Positions 1 to 8,133 of a stretch of 21,130 bases of DNA are shown piece by piece (the stretch's first letter is position 1; each line of letters begins with the position of its first letter). Under the pieces are notes generated by a model, which made no database searches, had not been told where the DNA came from, and saw only the letters and a list, made by a program, of their open reading frames with translations. The stretch is from CAIKZZ01 sp035604595 (lineage in GTDB: Bacteria; Pseudomonadota; Gammaproteobacteria; Steroidobacterales; Steroidobacteraceae): the NCBI GenBank assembly GCA_035604595.1, contig DATNIE010000011.1, forward strand, positions 1 to 21,130. Reading direction: 5' to 3'. A program made the position numbers and the translations under genes.

Positions 1-37
1 TGGAGGACGCCGACGGGCTGGTTTGGGGAGCTGCGGT

Positions 38-66
38 AATCTATCAACGAGCACGACAATTCACAA
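38..66 (-). promoter_or_regulatory. Putative leftward promoter, divergent from gatC
   Basis: On the minus strand a TTGTGA -35-like box (61-66) and a TAGATT -10-like box (38-43) are separated by 17 bp; each matches the sigma-70 consensus at 4 of 6 positions. It points out of the left edge. In Pseudomonas and relatives the gene divergent from gatC is mreB, so that is the expected target, but no coding sequence for it lies in the window. Confidence 0.35.
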
Positions 67-81
67 GGCGACGTGTATGAT
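53..81 (+). promoter_or_regulatory. Putative gatC promoter
   Basis: ACGACA (53-58, 4 of 6 to TTGACA), a 17-bp spacer and TATGAT (76-81, 5 of 6 to TATAAT). Transcription would start near 88, leaving a leader of about 33 nt before the gatC ATG at 121. The leader contains a T6 run (91-96) and a small hairpin GGCCG-TCA-CGGCC (100-112). The element interleaves with the leftward promoter, so the two may compete. Confidence 0.45.
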
Positions 82-120
82 TGATAAGGATTTTTTGAAG
101 GCCGTCACGGCCACCCATCC

Positions 121-411
121 ATGAGCCTGACCCGCACCGACGTCGAGGGGATTGCCCACCTCGCGCGGCTCGAGATTAGCGAGGCGGAACTGCCCGTCTA
201 TGTCGCGAGCCTGTCTAAGATCCTGGCCTTCGTCGAGCAGCTGAATGCCGCCGACACCGCCGCTGTCGAGCCGATGGCGCACCCGCTCGAGGGCGAAGTG
301 CAGCGCCTGCGACCCGACACGGTGACCGAGCGCGACCAGCACGAGAAATACCAGGCAAACGCCGCCGAAGTGGCGGCCGGCCTGTACATCGTCCCGAAGG
401 TGATCGAGTGA
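121..411 (+). CDS. gatC: Aspartyl/glutamyl-tRNA amidotransferase subunit C
   Basis: This 96-residue protein is the small subunit of the GatCAB amidotransferase, which converts misacylated Glu-tRNA(Gln) and/or Asp-tRNA(Asn) to the cognate amides in the cytoplasm. GatC acts as a belt that stabilises the GatA-GatB contact. The N-terminus MSLTRTDVEGIAHLARLEIS is the typical family opening, and the length is normal. The ATG at 121 fits the family start, although no good Shine-Dalgarno sequence precedes it. It is first in the operon and its TGA overlaps the gatA GTG by 4 bp (GTGA). Identification rests on sequence similarity plus gatA and gatB following directly. Confidence 0.96.
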   Translation: MSLTRTDVEGIAHLARLEISEAELPVYVASLSKILAFVEQLNAADTAAVEPMAHPLEGEVQRLRPDTVTERDQHEKYQANAAEVAAGLYIVPKVIE

Positions 412-1868
412 CGCTGCACACCCGCAGCGTCGCCGAACTCGCTGCGGGGCTGGCCGCGAAGGATTTTTCGGCGGTCGAACTGGCGCAGCACTATCTCGCA
501 CGGATCGAGGCCGGGAATTCCGCGCTCAACGCCTTCGTCACGATCACCCCCGAGCGGGCGCTCGCGGACGCCCGCAGGGCCGATGCGGCCAGGGCGGCCG
601 GTCGAGCCGGCCCGCTGACCGGCGTGCCGCTTGCCCACAAGGACATCTTCTGTACCGACGGCATCCGCACGACCTGCGGTTCGAGGATGCTCGACACCTT
701 CGTCGCTCCCTATGATGCCACTGTCGCCGAACGGCTACAGGCTGCCGGGACGGTGCTGCTCGGCAAGACCAACATGGACGAGTTCGCGATGGGTTCCTCG
801 AACGAGACCAGCTACTACGGGGTGGTCAGGAACCCGTGGAACCCCCAGAAGGTACCGGGCGGCTCGTCCGGCGGCTCGGCCGCGGCCGTGGCGGCGCGTC
901 TCGCGCCCATCGCCACCGGCACCGACACCGGCGGCTCGATCCGCCAGCCGGCGGCGCTCGTTGGAATCTCCGGAATCAAGCCGACCTACGGCCGGGTGTC
1001 CCGCTACGGCATGGTCGCCTTCGCCTCGAGCCTCGATCAGGCCGGTATCCTCGCGCCGTCTGCCGAGGACTGCGCGATCCTGCTCGGGGCCATGGCCGGC
1101 TTCGACCCGCGCGACTCGACGAGCGTCAACACCCCGGTGCCCGACTACGTGGCGGGGCTGCGGGCGCCGCTGCAGGGCGTGCGTCTCGGATTGCTCAAGG
1201 AGTTCCTCGAAGGCGGCCTCGAGGCGGCGACCGGCGCGCTCGTGCAGGCCGCGATCAGCAGGCTCCAGAGTCTCGGTGCGACGCTCGTCGACGTCAGCTG
1301 CCCGAGCCTGCCGCTGTCGGTGCCGGCGTACTACGTCGTGGCGCCCGCAGAGTGCTCCTCGAACCTGTCGCGCTTCGACGGCATCCGGTTCGGTCACCGC
1401 TGCAAGGAGCCGCGCGACCTGCTGGATCTTTACCGCCGCTCGCGCGGCGAGGGGTTCGGGGCCGAGGTCAAGCGGCGCATCATGACGGGCACCTACGTGC
1501 TGTCCGCTGGCTACTATGACGCCTACTACCTGAAGGCGCAGAAGGTGCGCAGCCTGATCAGCGCCGAATTCAAGCAGGCCTTTACCCGTGCCGACGTGCT
1601 GGTGGGCCCGACCGCGCCGACGCCGGCCTTCGACATCGGCGCGAAAGTCGACGATCCGATCACGATGTACCTGAACGACATCTACACGATCGGCGCGAAC
1701 CTCGCCGGCCTGCCGGCGATGTCCGTGCCGTGCGGATTCGTCGATGGCCTGCCGGTCGGCCTGCAGCTGGTCGGGCCGCACTTCGGCGAGAGCCGGATTC
1801 TTGCCGCCGCGCACGCCTACCAGTCGGCAACCGATTTCCACCGGCGGCTGCCGCCATCCTTCACCTGA
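408..1868 (+). CDS. gatA: Aspartyl/glutamyl-tRNA amidotransferase subunit A (amidase)
   Basis: GatA is the glutaminase subunit: it releases ammonia from glutamine and passes it to GatB. The 486 residues are full length. The amidase-signature catalytic triad is visible as Lys78 (VPLAHKDIF), Ser153 (in PGGSSGGSAAA) and Ser177 (GTDTGGSIRQP), each one position before the S. aureus numbering as I remember it (K79/S154/S178). The start is GTG at 408, overlapping the gatC stop, with a Shine-Dalgarno-like GAAGGTG at 396-402 at good spacing. The overlap implies translational coupling and equimolar synthesis with GatC. gatB follows after 10 bp. I see no missing residues or breaks. Confidence 0.97.
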   Translation: MTLHTRSVAELAAGLAAKDFSAVELAQHYLARIEAGNSALNAFVTITPERALADARRADAARAAGRAGPLTGVPLAHKDIFCTDGIRTTCGSRMLDTFVAPYDATVAERLQAAGTVLLGKTNMDEFAMGSSNETSYYGVVRNPWNPQKVPGGSSGGSAAAVAARLAPIATGTDTGGSIRQPAALVGISGIKPTYGRVSRYGMVAFASSLDQAGILAPSAEDCAILLGAMAGFDPRDSTSVNTPVPDYVAGLRAPLQGVRLGLLKEFLEGGLEAATGALVQAAISRLQSLGATLVDVSCPSLPLSVPAYYVVAPAECSSNLSRFDGIRFGHRCKEPRDLLDLYRRSRGEGFGAEVKRRIMTGTYVLSAGYYDAYYLKAQKVRSLISAEFKQAFTRADVLVGPTAPTPAFDIGAKVDDPITMYLNDIYTIGANLAGLPAMSVPCGFVDGLPVGLQLVGPHFGESRILAAAHAYQSATDFHRRLPPSFT

Positions 1869-1878
1869 GCGCCGCGCG

Positions 1879-3345
1879 ATGAGCAGCGTTGCCGGCCGGG
1901 GCGGATGGGAGGTGGTGATCGGGCTCGAGACCCACGCGCAACTCGCAACCAAGTCCAAGATATTCTCGGGTTCCGCGACCGCCTACGGCGCGGTGCCGAA
2001 CAGCCAGGCCAACCTCGTCGACCTCGGCTATCCGGGCGTGCTGCCGGTGCTCAACGGGGAAGCGGTGCGGATGGCGGTCAAGTTCGGGGTCGCGACCGGC
2101 GCCACGGTCGCGCCGCGTTCGGTGTTCGCGCGCAAGAACTACTTCTACCCGGACCTGCCGAAGGGTTATCAGATCAGCCAGTACGAGCGGCCGATCGTTG
2201 AGCACGGCTCGCTCGAGATCGTGCTGGATGACGGCACGCGCAAGGCGATCGGCATCACGCGCGCGCACCTCGAGGAAGACGCCGGCAAGTCGCTGCACGA
2301 CGGGCCGACCAATGCGAGTGGCATCGACCTGAACCGCGCGGGCACGCCGCTGCTCGAGATTGTCTCGGAGCCGGATCTGCGGTCGGCCAGGGAAGCCGTC
2401 GCCTACATGAAGAAACTGCACACGCTGGTACGCTACCTCGAGATCTGCGACGGCAACATGCAGGAAGGCTCGTTTCGCTGCGATGCGAACGTATCGGTGC
2501 GCCGCGCGGGCGCGACCAAGCTCGGCACGCGCTGCGAGATCAAGAACGTCAACTCGTTCCGCTACGTCGAGAAGGCCATCAACTACGAGATCGGCCGTCA
2601 GATCGCCGTGCTCGAGCGCGGTGGCAGCATCACGCAGCAGACCCGGCTCTACGATGCCGGCAAGGACGAGACCCGGCCGATGCGCTCGAAGGAAGAAGCG
2701 AACGACTACCGCTACTTTCCGGACCCGGACCTGCTGCCGGTGGCACTCGACCAGGCGTTCATCGATGCGGTCCGCGCGACGCTGCCGGAACTGCCCGACG
2801 AGAAGGCGGCGCGGTTCGCGCAGAGCTATGGGCTGCAGGCCTACGATGCCGGCGTGCTGACCTCGAGCCGCGAGCTCGCGGAGTATTACGAGGCCGCGGT
2901 GCGAAGCGTCGGCGCCGATGCGGCGGCGGCCAAGCTCGCGGCGAACTGGGTCATGGGCGACTGGTCGGCGTTCCTGAACCGCGACGGACTCGAGGTGGGC
3001 GCCGCGAAGGTGTCCGCCGCCGGACTCGCCGGGCTGCTGCGCCGGATCATCGATGCGACGATCTCCGGCAAGATCGCCAAGGAGGTCTTCGAGACCATGT
3101 GGGCCGAGGGCCTGGAGGCCGACGCGGTCATCGCGGCCAAGGGCCTGCGGCAGATCACCGACGTCGCTGCCATCGAGGCGGCGATCGATGCTGTGCTGGC
3201 GGCGAATCCCCGGCAGCTCGCCGATTACCGCTCCGGCAAGGACAAGCTGTTCGGTTTCTTCGTCGGCCAGGCGATGAAGGCGACCCACGGCAAGGCCAAC
3301 CCGGCGCAGTTGAACGAGCTGTTGAAGAAAAAGCTCGCACCGTAG
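1879..3345 (+). CDS. gatB: Aspartyl/glutamyl-tRNA amidotransferase subunit B
   Basis: GatB is the kinase/transamidase subunit that phosphorylates the tRNA-bound Glu or Asp with ATP and adds the ammonia delivered from GatA. The protein has 488 residues when started at ATG 1879, the usual family length. Visible family features are the N-terminal WEVVIGLETHAQL, RKNYFYPDLPKGYQISQ, the GatB signature DLNRAGTPLLEI near residue 149 and EIKNVNSFRYVEKA. A GatB/YqeY-type helical tail, which contacts tRNA, occupies roughly residues 345-485. The frame is open upstream to 1744, but that extension overlaps gatA and is not family-like. With gatA and gatC it makes the complete complex. Confidence 0.97.
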   Translation: MSSVAGRGGWEVVIGLETHAQLATKSKIFSGSATAYGAVPNSQANLVDLGYPGVLPVLNGEAVRMAVKFGVATGATVAPRSVFARKNYFYPDLPKGYQISQYERPIVEHGSLEIVLDDGTRKAIGITRAHLEEDAGKSLHDGPTNASGIDLNRAGTPLLEIVSEPDLRSAREAVAYMKKLHTLVRYLEICDGNMQEGSFRCDANVSVRRAGATKLGTRCEIKNVNSFRYVEKAINYEIGRQIAVLERGGSITQQTRLYDAGKDETRPMRSKEEANDYRYFPDPDLLPVALDQAFIDAVRATLPELPDEKAARFAQSYGLQAYDAGVLTSSRELAEYYEAAVRSVGADAAAAKLAANWVMGDWSAFLNRDGLEVGAAKVSAAGLAGLLRRIIDATISGKIAKEVFETMWAEGLEADAVIAAKGLRQITDVAAIEAAIDAVLAANPRQLADYRSGKDKLFGFFVGQAMKATHGKANPAQLNELLKKKLAP

Positions 3346-3351
3346 CCTAGC

Positions 3352-4260
3352 GTGCGTGATGGCGACACACTGCGGCGGTTCATATTCGAGCGCTTCCCGG
3401 TGCGCGGCTACGTCGTGCACCTCGACGCGTCGTGGCGGGCACTGATCGAGCACCACGCGTATCCGCCGGTATTGCGCGACACTCTCGGCGAGGCCGTGGC
3501 CGCGACGATGCTGCTGGGTGCGACCCTGAAGTTCGAGGGACTGCTGACATTGCAGATGCAGGGTCCCGGCCCGATGCACCTGTTGGTCGTGCAGGCGACT
3601 CACCGCCACGCGCTGCGCGGTGTCGCGCGCTGGCGGGGCGAGGTGGCCGATCGCGACCTCGAGGCGCTGACCGGCGGCGGCCAGGTGACCGTCACGGTCG
3701 AGAACGCCGATCGGTCGTCGCGCTACCAGGGCATTGTGCCGGTGACCGGCGCGCGACTGGCGGACTGCTTCGAGGACTATTTCGCGCGCTCCGAGCAGCT
3801 GCCGACGCGGCTGTGGCTGACGGCGACCCCGGAGCGCGCGGCGGGCCTGTTGCTGCAGCGGCTGCCGAGCGGGGCGAGCTCCTCGGCTGCCGAGCTTGAG
3901 CACTCCGCAGCGCAGGGCGAGGAGGACTGGAACCGCGTGCTGCACCTCGCCGCGACGCTGACGCCGGCCGAACTTGCGATGCTGCCATGCGCCGAGCTGC
4001 TGCGTCGGCTGTTTCACGAGGAGGATGTGCGCCTCTACGAGCCCGGCCCGGTATTCTTCCAGTGCACCTGTTCCCGGGAGAGGGTCAGCGGGATCCTGCG
4101 CTCGCTCGGCGCGGCGGAGGTTCGCGACATCCTCGCCGAGCGGGGCGCGGTCGAGGTCCGCTGCGAGTTCTGCAACCGCGCGTGGCAATACGACGCGGTG
4201 GACGTGGCGGGCCTGTTTGCGGACGGAAAGACCGTCTCGAGCCCCCGGGCGCTACAGTAG
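3352..4260 (+). CDS. hslO: Hsp33 redox-regulated holdase chaperone
   Basis: Hsp33 is a cytosolic ATP-independent chaperone switched on when oxidation releases its zinc and unfolds the C-terminal switch. The protein has 302 residues. The four zinc cysteines are present as C238-x-C240 (FFQCTCSRERV) and C271-x-x-C274 (RCEFCNRAW), with the same 33-residue spacing between pairs as E. coli (C232/C234 and C265/C268). The N-terminal core includes GEAVAATMLLGATLKFEG and MQGPGPMHLLVVQAT. The start is GTG at 3352, 6 bp after the gatB stop and with no clear Shine-Dalgarno sequence, so it is probably read through from gatCAB. A 15-bp palindrome (4249-4263) spans the stop codon. Confidence 0.96.
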   Translation: MRDGDTLRRFIFERFPVRGYVVHLDASWRALIEHHAYPPVLRDTLGEAVAATMLLGATLKFEGLLTLQMQGPGPMHLLVVQATHRHALRGVARWRGEVADRDLEALTGGGQVTVTVENADRSSRYQGIVPVTGARLADCFEDYFARSEQLPTRLWLTATPERAAGLLLQRLPSGASSSAAELEHSAAQGEEDWNRVLHLAATLTPAELAMLPCAELLRRLFHEEDVRLYEPGPVFFQCTCSRERVSGILRSLGAAEVRDILAERGAVEVRCEFCNRAWQYDAVDVAGLFADGKTVSSPRALQ

Positions 4261-4401
4261 CGCGCACGGTCCGCTGTGGCCAAACCGGATGCACCGCCAG
4301 CGTGAATCATCGTGCCATCCGCGCCGGCCCGGTCTCGGGGATGGACGCGAGCCGTCCGAGCATCGCCCGTCCCCCAGGTTGGGTGTGGGCGTCGGTCGGG
4401 G

Positions 4402-6795
4402 ATGAACACCCCGAGTAGCAATCAGGCCGCCGGCGCGACACCGCACGCGGAACTCGCTGCGATGGACGCATGGTGGCGCGCCGCCAACTACCTGGCGGTT
4501 GGCCAGATCTATCTGCTCGACAATCCCCTGTTACGCGAGCCGCTGAGGCTTGCGCACGTCAAGCCGCGCCTGCTCGGCCACTGGGGGACTACGCCCGGTC
4601 TCAACTTCATCTACGTGCACGCCAATCGGCTGATCCGCGCCCACGATCTGAACATGATCTTGATCGCCGGTCCCGGACACGGCGGGCCAGGCCTGGTGGC
4701 GAGCACGTGGCTCGAGGGCAGCTACAGCGAGTTCTATCCGAATGTCCCGCAGACTGCCGAAGGAATGTGCCGGCTGTTCCGGCAGTTCTCGTTTCCCGGC
4801 GGCATACCGAGCCACGCCGCACCGGAAACACCCGGATCGATCCACGAGGGAGGCGAGCTCGGCTATGCGCTGTCGCATGCCTTCGGGGCGGTATTCGACA
4901 ATCCGGACCTGATTGCGTGTTGCGTCGTGGGTGATGGCGAGGCCGAGACCGGGCCGCTCGCGACAGCATGGCATTCGAACAAGTTCCTCGATCCCCAGCG
5001 CGACGGGGCGGTGCTGCCGATCCTGCACCTCAATGGCTACAAGATTGCCAATCCGACGGTGCTCGCGCGGCTGCCGCCTGGCGAGCTCGAGAGTCTGCTG
5101 GTCGGCTACGGCTACGCGCCGTACTTCGTCGAGGGCGATGACCCGATGACGATGCACGCGCGGATGGCCGACACGCTCGACACGGTTGTCCGCGAGATAC
5201 GCGCGGCGCAGCATGCGGCGCGCGTCGACGGCTGCCGCGAGCGGCCGCGCTGGCCGATGGTCGTGCTGCGTTCCCCGAAGGGCTGGACCGGACCTAAGAC
5301 GGTCGATGGTCTGCGGACCGAGGGATCATGGCGTTCACACCAGGTGCCGCTCGCCGAGCTCAGCACGCGCCCCGACCATCTCGCCCTCCTCGAGCGCTGG
5401 CTCAAGAGCTACCGGCCCGAAGAACTGTTCGACGCCGACGGCGCGCCACGCGCCGAGATCAAGGCGCTGGCGCCGCGGGGCGAGCGCCGCATGGGCTCGA
5501 ACCCGCACGCCAATGGCGGGCTGCTGCTCAAGGATCTGCGGCTGCCGGACTTTCGCAACTACGCGGTCGCCACGCCGATGCCAGGCGCGGTATTCGCCGA
5601 GGCGACCCGCGTGATGGGCGCGTTTCTGCGCGACGTGATGCAGCTGAACCTCGATCAGGCCAATTTCAGGGTATTCGGCCCGGACGAGACCGCCTCGAAC
5701 CGGCTCGACGCCCTCCTCGAGGTGACCGACAAGACCTGGCTCGGGCTGCTGGCGGCCGATGACGAGCACCTGTCCGCCGGCGGGCGGGTGATGGAGATAC
5801 TGTCCGAGCACACCTGCCAGGGGTGGCTCGAGGGCTACCTGCTGACCGGCCGGCACGGACTGTTCTCGTGCTACGAGGCGTTCATTCACGTGGTCGACTC
5901 GATGTTCAACCAGCACGCCAAGTGGCTCAAGGTCGCGAGCCGCGAAATTCCGTGGCGCAGGCCCATTGCTTCTCTCAACTACCTGCTGACCTCCCATGTC
6001 TGGCGGCAGGATCACAACGGCTTCTCCCACCAGGATCCGGGCTTCATCGATCACGCCGTCAACAAGAAGGCCGACATCATCCGCGTCTATCTGCCGCCCG
6101 ACGCCAACACGCTGCTGGTCGTGACCGACAAATGCCTGCGCAGCCGCAATCGGGTCAACGTCATCGTTGCCGGCAAGCAGCCGCAGCAGGTATGGCTCGA
6201 GATGGAGGCCGCGATCCGCCACTGCAGCGCCGGGATCGGTATCTTTGAGTGGGCCAGCAGCGATGCAGACGCGGGCCCCGAGGTCGTGATGGCCTGTGCT
6301 GGCGACATCCCGACGCTCGAGACGCTCGCCGCGGTCGATCTGCTGCGACGGTGGGTGCCCGACCTCGCGATCCGGGTCGTCAACGTCGTCGATCTGATGA
6401 CCCTGCAGCCGAGCGAGGAGCATCCGCACGGTCTGCCGGACCGGGATTTCGATGCGCTGTTCACGCGCGACAAGCCGGTCATCTTCGCCTACCACGGCTA
6501 TCCATGGCTGATCCACCGCCTGACATACCGGCGCCACAATCACGCGAATCTTCACGTCCGCGGGTACAAGGAGGAGGGCACGACGACAACGCCGTTCGAC
6601 ATGACCGTGCTCAACGATCTCGACCGGTTCCATCTTGCGGGCGATGTGATCGGCCGGGTCAAGCGGCTCGAGCCGCGCGCCGCGCATCTCACGCAGCGGA
6701 TCCGCGACAAGCTCGTCGAGCACCGCGAGTACATCGTCAGTCACGGCGAGGACCTGCCGGAGATCAGGAACTGGAATTGGCCGGCAAGTGGATGA
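4402..6795 (+). CDS. xfp: Xylulose-5-phosphate/fructose-6-phosphate phosphoketolase
   Basis: This thiamine-diphosphate enzyme splits xylulose 5-phosphate (and often fructose 6-phosphate) with phosphate to acetyl phosphate plus glyceraldehyde 3-phosphate or erythrose 4-phosphate. It has 797 residues, full length, with the N-terminal XFP domain (about 1-370), a central domain (about 375-590) and a C-terminal domain. Seen directly are HWGTTPG (His60), GPGHGGPG (90-97), SFPGGIPSHAAPETPGSIHE, the ThDP/Mg motif GDGEAETGP (from 177), FGPDETASNRL and SHQDPGFIDH. ATG 4402 was chosen because WWRAANYLAVGQIYLLDNP then sits at the usual distance; the in-frame GTG at 4312 adds an unlike 30 residues. A 141-bp gap separates it from hslO. 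No ackA or pta is adjacent, unlike many xfp loci. Confidence 0.95.
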   Translation: MNTPSSNQAAGATPHAELAAMDAWWRAANYLAVGQIYLLDNPLLREPLRLAHVKPRLLGHWGTTPGLNFIYVHANRLIRAHDLNMILIAGPGHGGPGLVASTWLEGSYSEFYPNVPQTAEGMCRLFRQFSFPGGIPSHAAPETPGSIHEGGELGYALSHAFGAVFDNPDLIACCVVGDGEAETGPLATAWHSNKFLDPQRDGAVLPILHLNGYKIANPTVLARLPPGELESLLVGYGYAPYFVEGDDPMTMHARMADTLDTVVREIRAAQHAARVDGCRERPRWPMVVLRSPKGWTGPKTVDGLRTEGSWRSHQVPLAELSTRPDHLALLERWLKSYRPEELFDADGAPRAEIKALAPRGERRMGSNPHANGGLLLKDLRLPDFRNYAVATPMPGAVFAEATRVMGAFLRDVMQLNLDQANFRVFGPDETASNRLDALLEVTDKTWLGLLAADDEHLSAGGRVMEILSEHTCQGWLEGYLLTGRHGLFSCYEAFIHVVDSMFNQHAKWLKVASREIPWRRPIASLNYLLTSHVWRQDHNGFSHQDPGFIDHAVNKKADIIRVYLPPDANTLLVVTDKCLRSRNRVNVIVAGKQPQQVWLEMEAAIRHCSAGIGIFEWASSDADAGPEVVMACAGDIPTLETLAAVDLLRRWVPDLAIRVVNVVDLMTLQPSEEHPHGLPDRDFDALFTRDKPVIFAYHGYPWLIHRLTYRRHNHANLHVRGYKEEGTTTTPFDMTVLNDLDRFHLAGDVIGRVKRLEPRAAHLTQRIRDKLVEHREYIVSHGEDLPEIRNWNWPASG

Positions 6796-6836
6796 ATCCG
6801 CTGCAATGCCGCGCCGCGGTTCCGCCGTTCCGGCAG

Positions 6837-6850
6837 CCGCCGGCCGGCGG
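6837..6850. repeat. GC palindrome between convergent xfp and mtgA
   Basis: CCGCCGGCCGGCGG is a perfect 14-bp palindrome in the 67-bp gap between the 3' ends of xfp and mtgA. Its position suits a bidirectional stop signal, but neither strand has a T-tract after it, so I do not call it a terminator. It may be a chance product of the GC-rich spacer. Confidence 0.3.
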
Positions 6851-6862
6851 GGGCAGCGACAC

Positions 6863-7591
6863 TCAGCGCTCGGCCGCGTCGACCGAGCGGATGTAGCTCG
6901 AGCCACCGAGCGCGTTCATCTGCTCGATGATCCACGCCTGGCGCCGCCACATGTATGCGTTCGGGTGCTCGAGGCGCAATCGCCTCGGATTGGGCAGCAC
7001 GGTGGCGAGCAGGGCTGCCTGCTCCTGCGTCAGGTGGGCAGGATCGGTGCGGAAGAAGCGCGGTGCGGCGGCTCCGACGCCATAGACGCCCGGAGCGAAC
7101 TCGGCGACGTTGAGGTACATCTCGAGAATCCGCTGCTTAGGCCACAGCATCTCGATCAGCAGCGTCAGGTACGCCTCGAGGCCCTTGCGCACGAAGCTCG
7201 GCCCGGGCCACAGATACAGGTTCTTCGCGACCTGCTGGCTGATCGTGCTCGCCCCGCGCAGGCGCTTGCCGCGCTCGCGCTCTTTGACGGCCGCGTCGAT
7301 GGCCTCGAAGTCGAATCCGGGATGGAACGCGAACTTCTGGTCCTCCGAGGCGATGACCGCGAGTTTCGCGTGCCGCGAGATGCGCTCGTAAGGGGTCCAC
7401 CGGAAGTCGGCGCGCCAGCGAAAGTCCTGGCCGAGCCAGGCGTTCACGTAGCCCTCGGCCATGAACGCGGTGGTCACCGGGCGCACCCACCGCAACGCCA
7501 GCACCGACAGCAGCGTGACCGCGACAAAACCGCAGGCCAGCCACAGTAAGGCGGTCCGGAGCCTGCGCCAGACTCCGCCACGGCTCGTCAT
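6863..7591 (-). CDS. mtgA: Monofunctional biosynthetic peptidoglycan transglycosylase
   Basis: MtgA polymerises lipid II into glycan strands at the periplasmic face of the inner membrane. The 242 residues equal the E. coli length. One transmembrane segment lies near residues 13-35, followed by the GT51 domain. GT51 motifs are the catalytic Glu83 in ASEDQKFAFHPGFD, RGASTISQQVAKNLYLW (112-128) and KQRILEMYLNVAEFAPGVYG (152-171). No transpeptidase domain follows, which separates it from class A penicillin-binding proteins. It is last in the hemA-prfA-prmC-ppiB-mtgA cluster, 10 bp after ppiB, and converges on xfp. Confidence 0.96.
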   Translation of the reverse strand: MTSRGGVWRRLRTALLWLACGFVAVTLLSVLALRWVRPVTTAFMAEGYVNAWLGQDFRWRADFRWTPYERISRHAKLAVIASEDQKFAFHPGFDFEAIDAAVKERERGKRLRGASTISQQVAKNLYLWPGPSFVRKGLEAYLTLLIEMLWPKQRILEMYLNVAEFAPGVYGVGAAAPRFFRTDPAHLTQEQAALLATVLPNPRRLRLEHPNAYMWRRQAWIIEQMNALGGSSYIRSVDAAER

Positions 7592-7601
7592 CGCCGGTGC
7601 G

Positions 7602-8090
7602 TCAGCTCGCGACGACGGTGACCGACTCGATCACGACCGCCTCGAGCGGCACGTCCTCGTGCTGGCCGCGCTTTCCAGTCGCGACCGCCGCGATCTTGTC
7701 GACGACGTCCATGCCCTGCATCACGTGGGCGAATACCGCATAACCGGCGTTGCCCCGGCCCGGGTCGAGAAACGCGTTGTCCTTGAGATTGACGAAGAAC
7801 TGCGAGGTGGCGCTGTTCGGGTCGTTGGTACGCGCCATCGACAGGCTCCCGCGCCGGTTCTTCAGTCCATTCGAGGACTCGTTCTTGATCGGCGCGCGGG
7901 TCTTCTTCTGCTGCATGTCAGCCGTCAGCCCGCCGCCCTGGATCATGAAATTGGGAATGACCCTGTGAAAGACCGTGCCATCGAAGTGGCCGGCCTCGAC
8001 ATAGGCGAGAAAATTCTTGCAGCTGATCGGCGCATCCTCGCTATGCAGCTCGACGTTGAAGCTGCCGAGCGAGGTCTGAAACTTGAGCAT
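7602..8090 (-). CDS. ppiB: Cytoplasmic peptidyl-prolyl cis-trans isomerase (cyclophilin)
   Basis: This cyclophilin catalyses cis-trans isomerisation of proline peptide bonds during folding. With the start at 8090 it has 162 residues, no signal peptide, and aligns along its whole length with E. coli PpiB (164). The active-site stretch FHRVIPNFMIQGGG (41-54) carries the catalytic Arg43. ARTNDPNSATSQFFVN and the terminal VVIESVTV are typical. The tryptophan that binds cyclosporin in eukaryotic forms is not present. The frame extends to 8204 but the first 38 residues are unlike the family. A GGAG Shine-Dalgarno sequence lies just upstream of the chosen ATG, which confirms it. Neighbours are prmC upstream and mtgA 10 bp downstream. 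Confidence 0.95.
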   Translation of the reverse strand: MLKFQTSLGSFNVELHSEDAPISCKNFLAYVEAGHFDGTVFHRVIPNFMIQGGGLTADMQQKKTRAPIKNESSNGLKNRRGSLSMARTNDPNSATSQFFVNLKDNAFLDPGRGNAGYAVFAHVMQGMDVVDKIAAVATGKRGQHEDVPLEAVVIESVTVVAS

Positions 8091-8133
8091 GGCGGAACTC
8101 TCCGGTAAGGCGGCGGATCCTGAACCGCACATT

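Noticed and set aside
100..112. Hairpin GGCCG-TCA-CGGCC before gatC as a terminator
   Set aside because: The stem is only 5 bp, and the T-run is before it on the plus strand; no T-tract follows on either strand.
735..1958. 407-residue minus-strand frame opposite gatA
   Set aside because: Composition is that of a shadow frame, and gatA has all catalytic residues intact on the other strand.
1861..4188. 775-residue open frame on the minus strand opposite gatB and hslO
   Set aside because: It lies antisense to two certain genes, is rich in Arg, Ala, Leu and His as expected from the complement of GC-rich codons, and shows no domain I recognise.
4312..4401. GTG 4312 as the xfp start
   Set aside because: The extra 30 residues are Arg/Pro/Ala-rich and not family-like; ATG 4402 gives the normal start.
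5335..6906. 523-residue minus-strand frame opposite xfp
   Set aside because: It is antisense to a complete phosphoketolase; long stop-free antisense frames are expected at this base composition.
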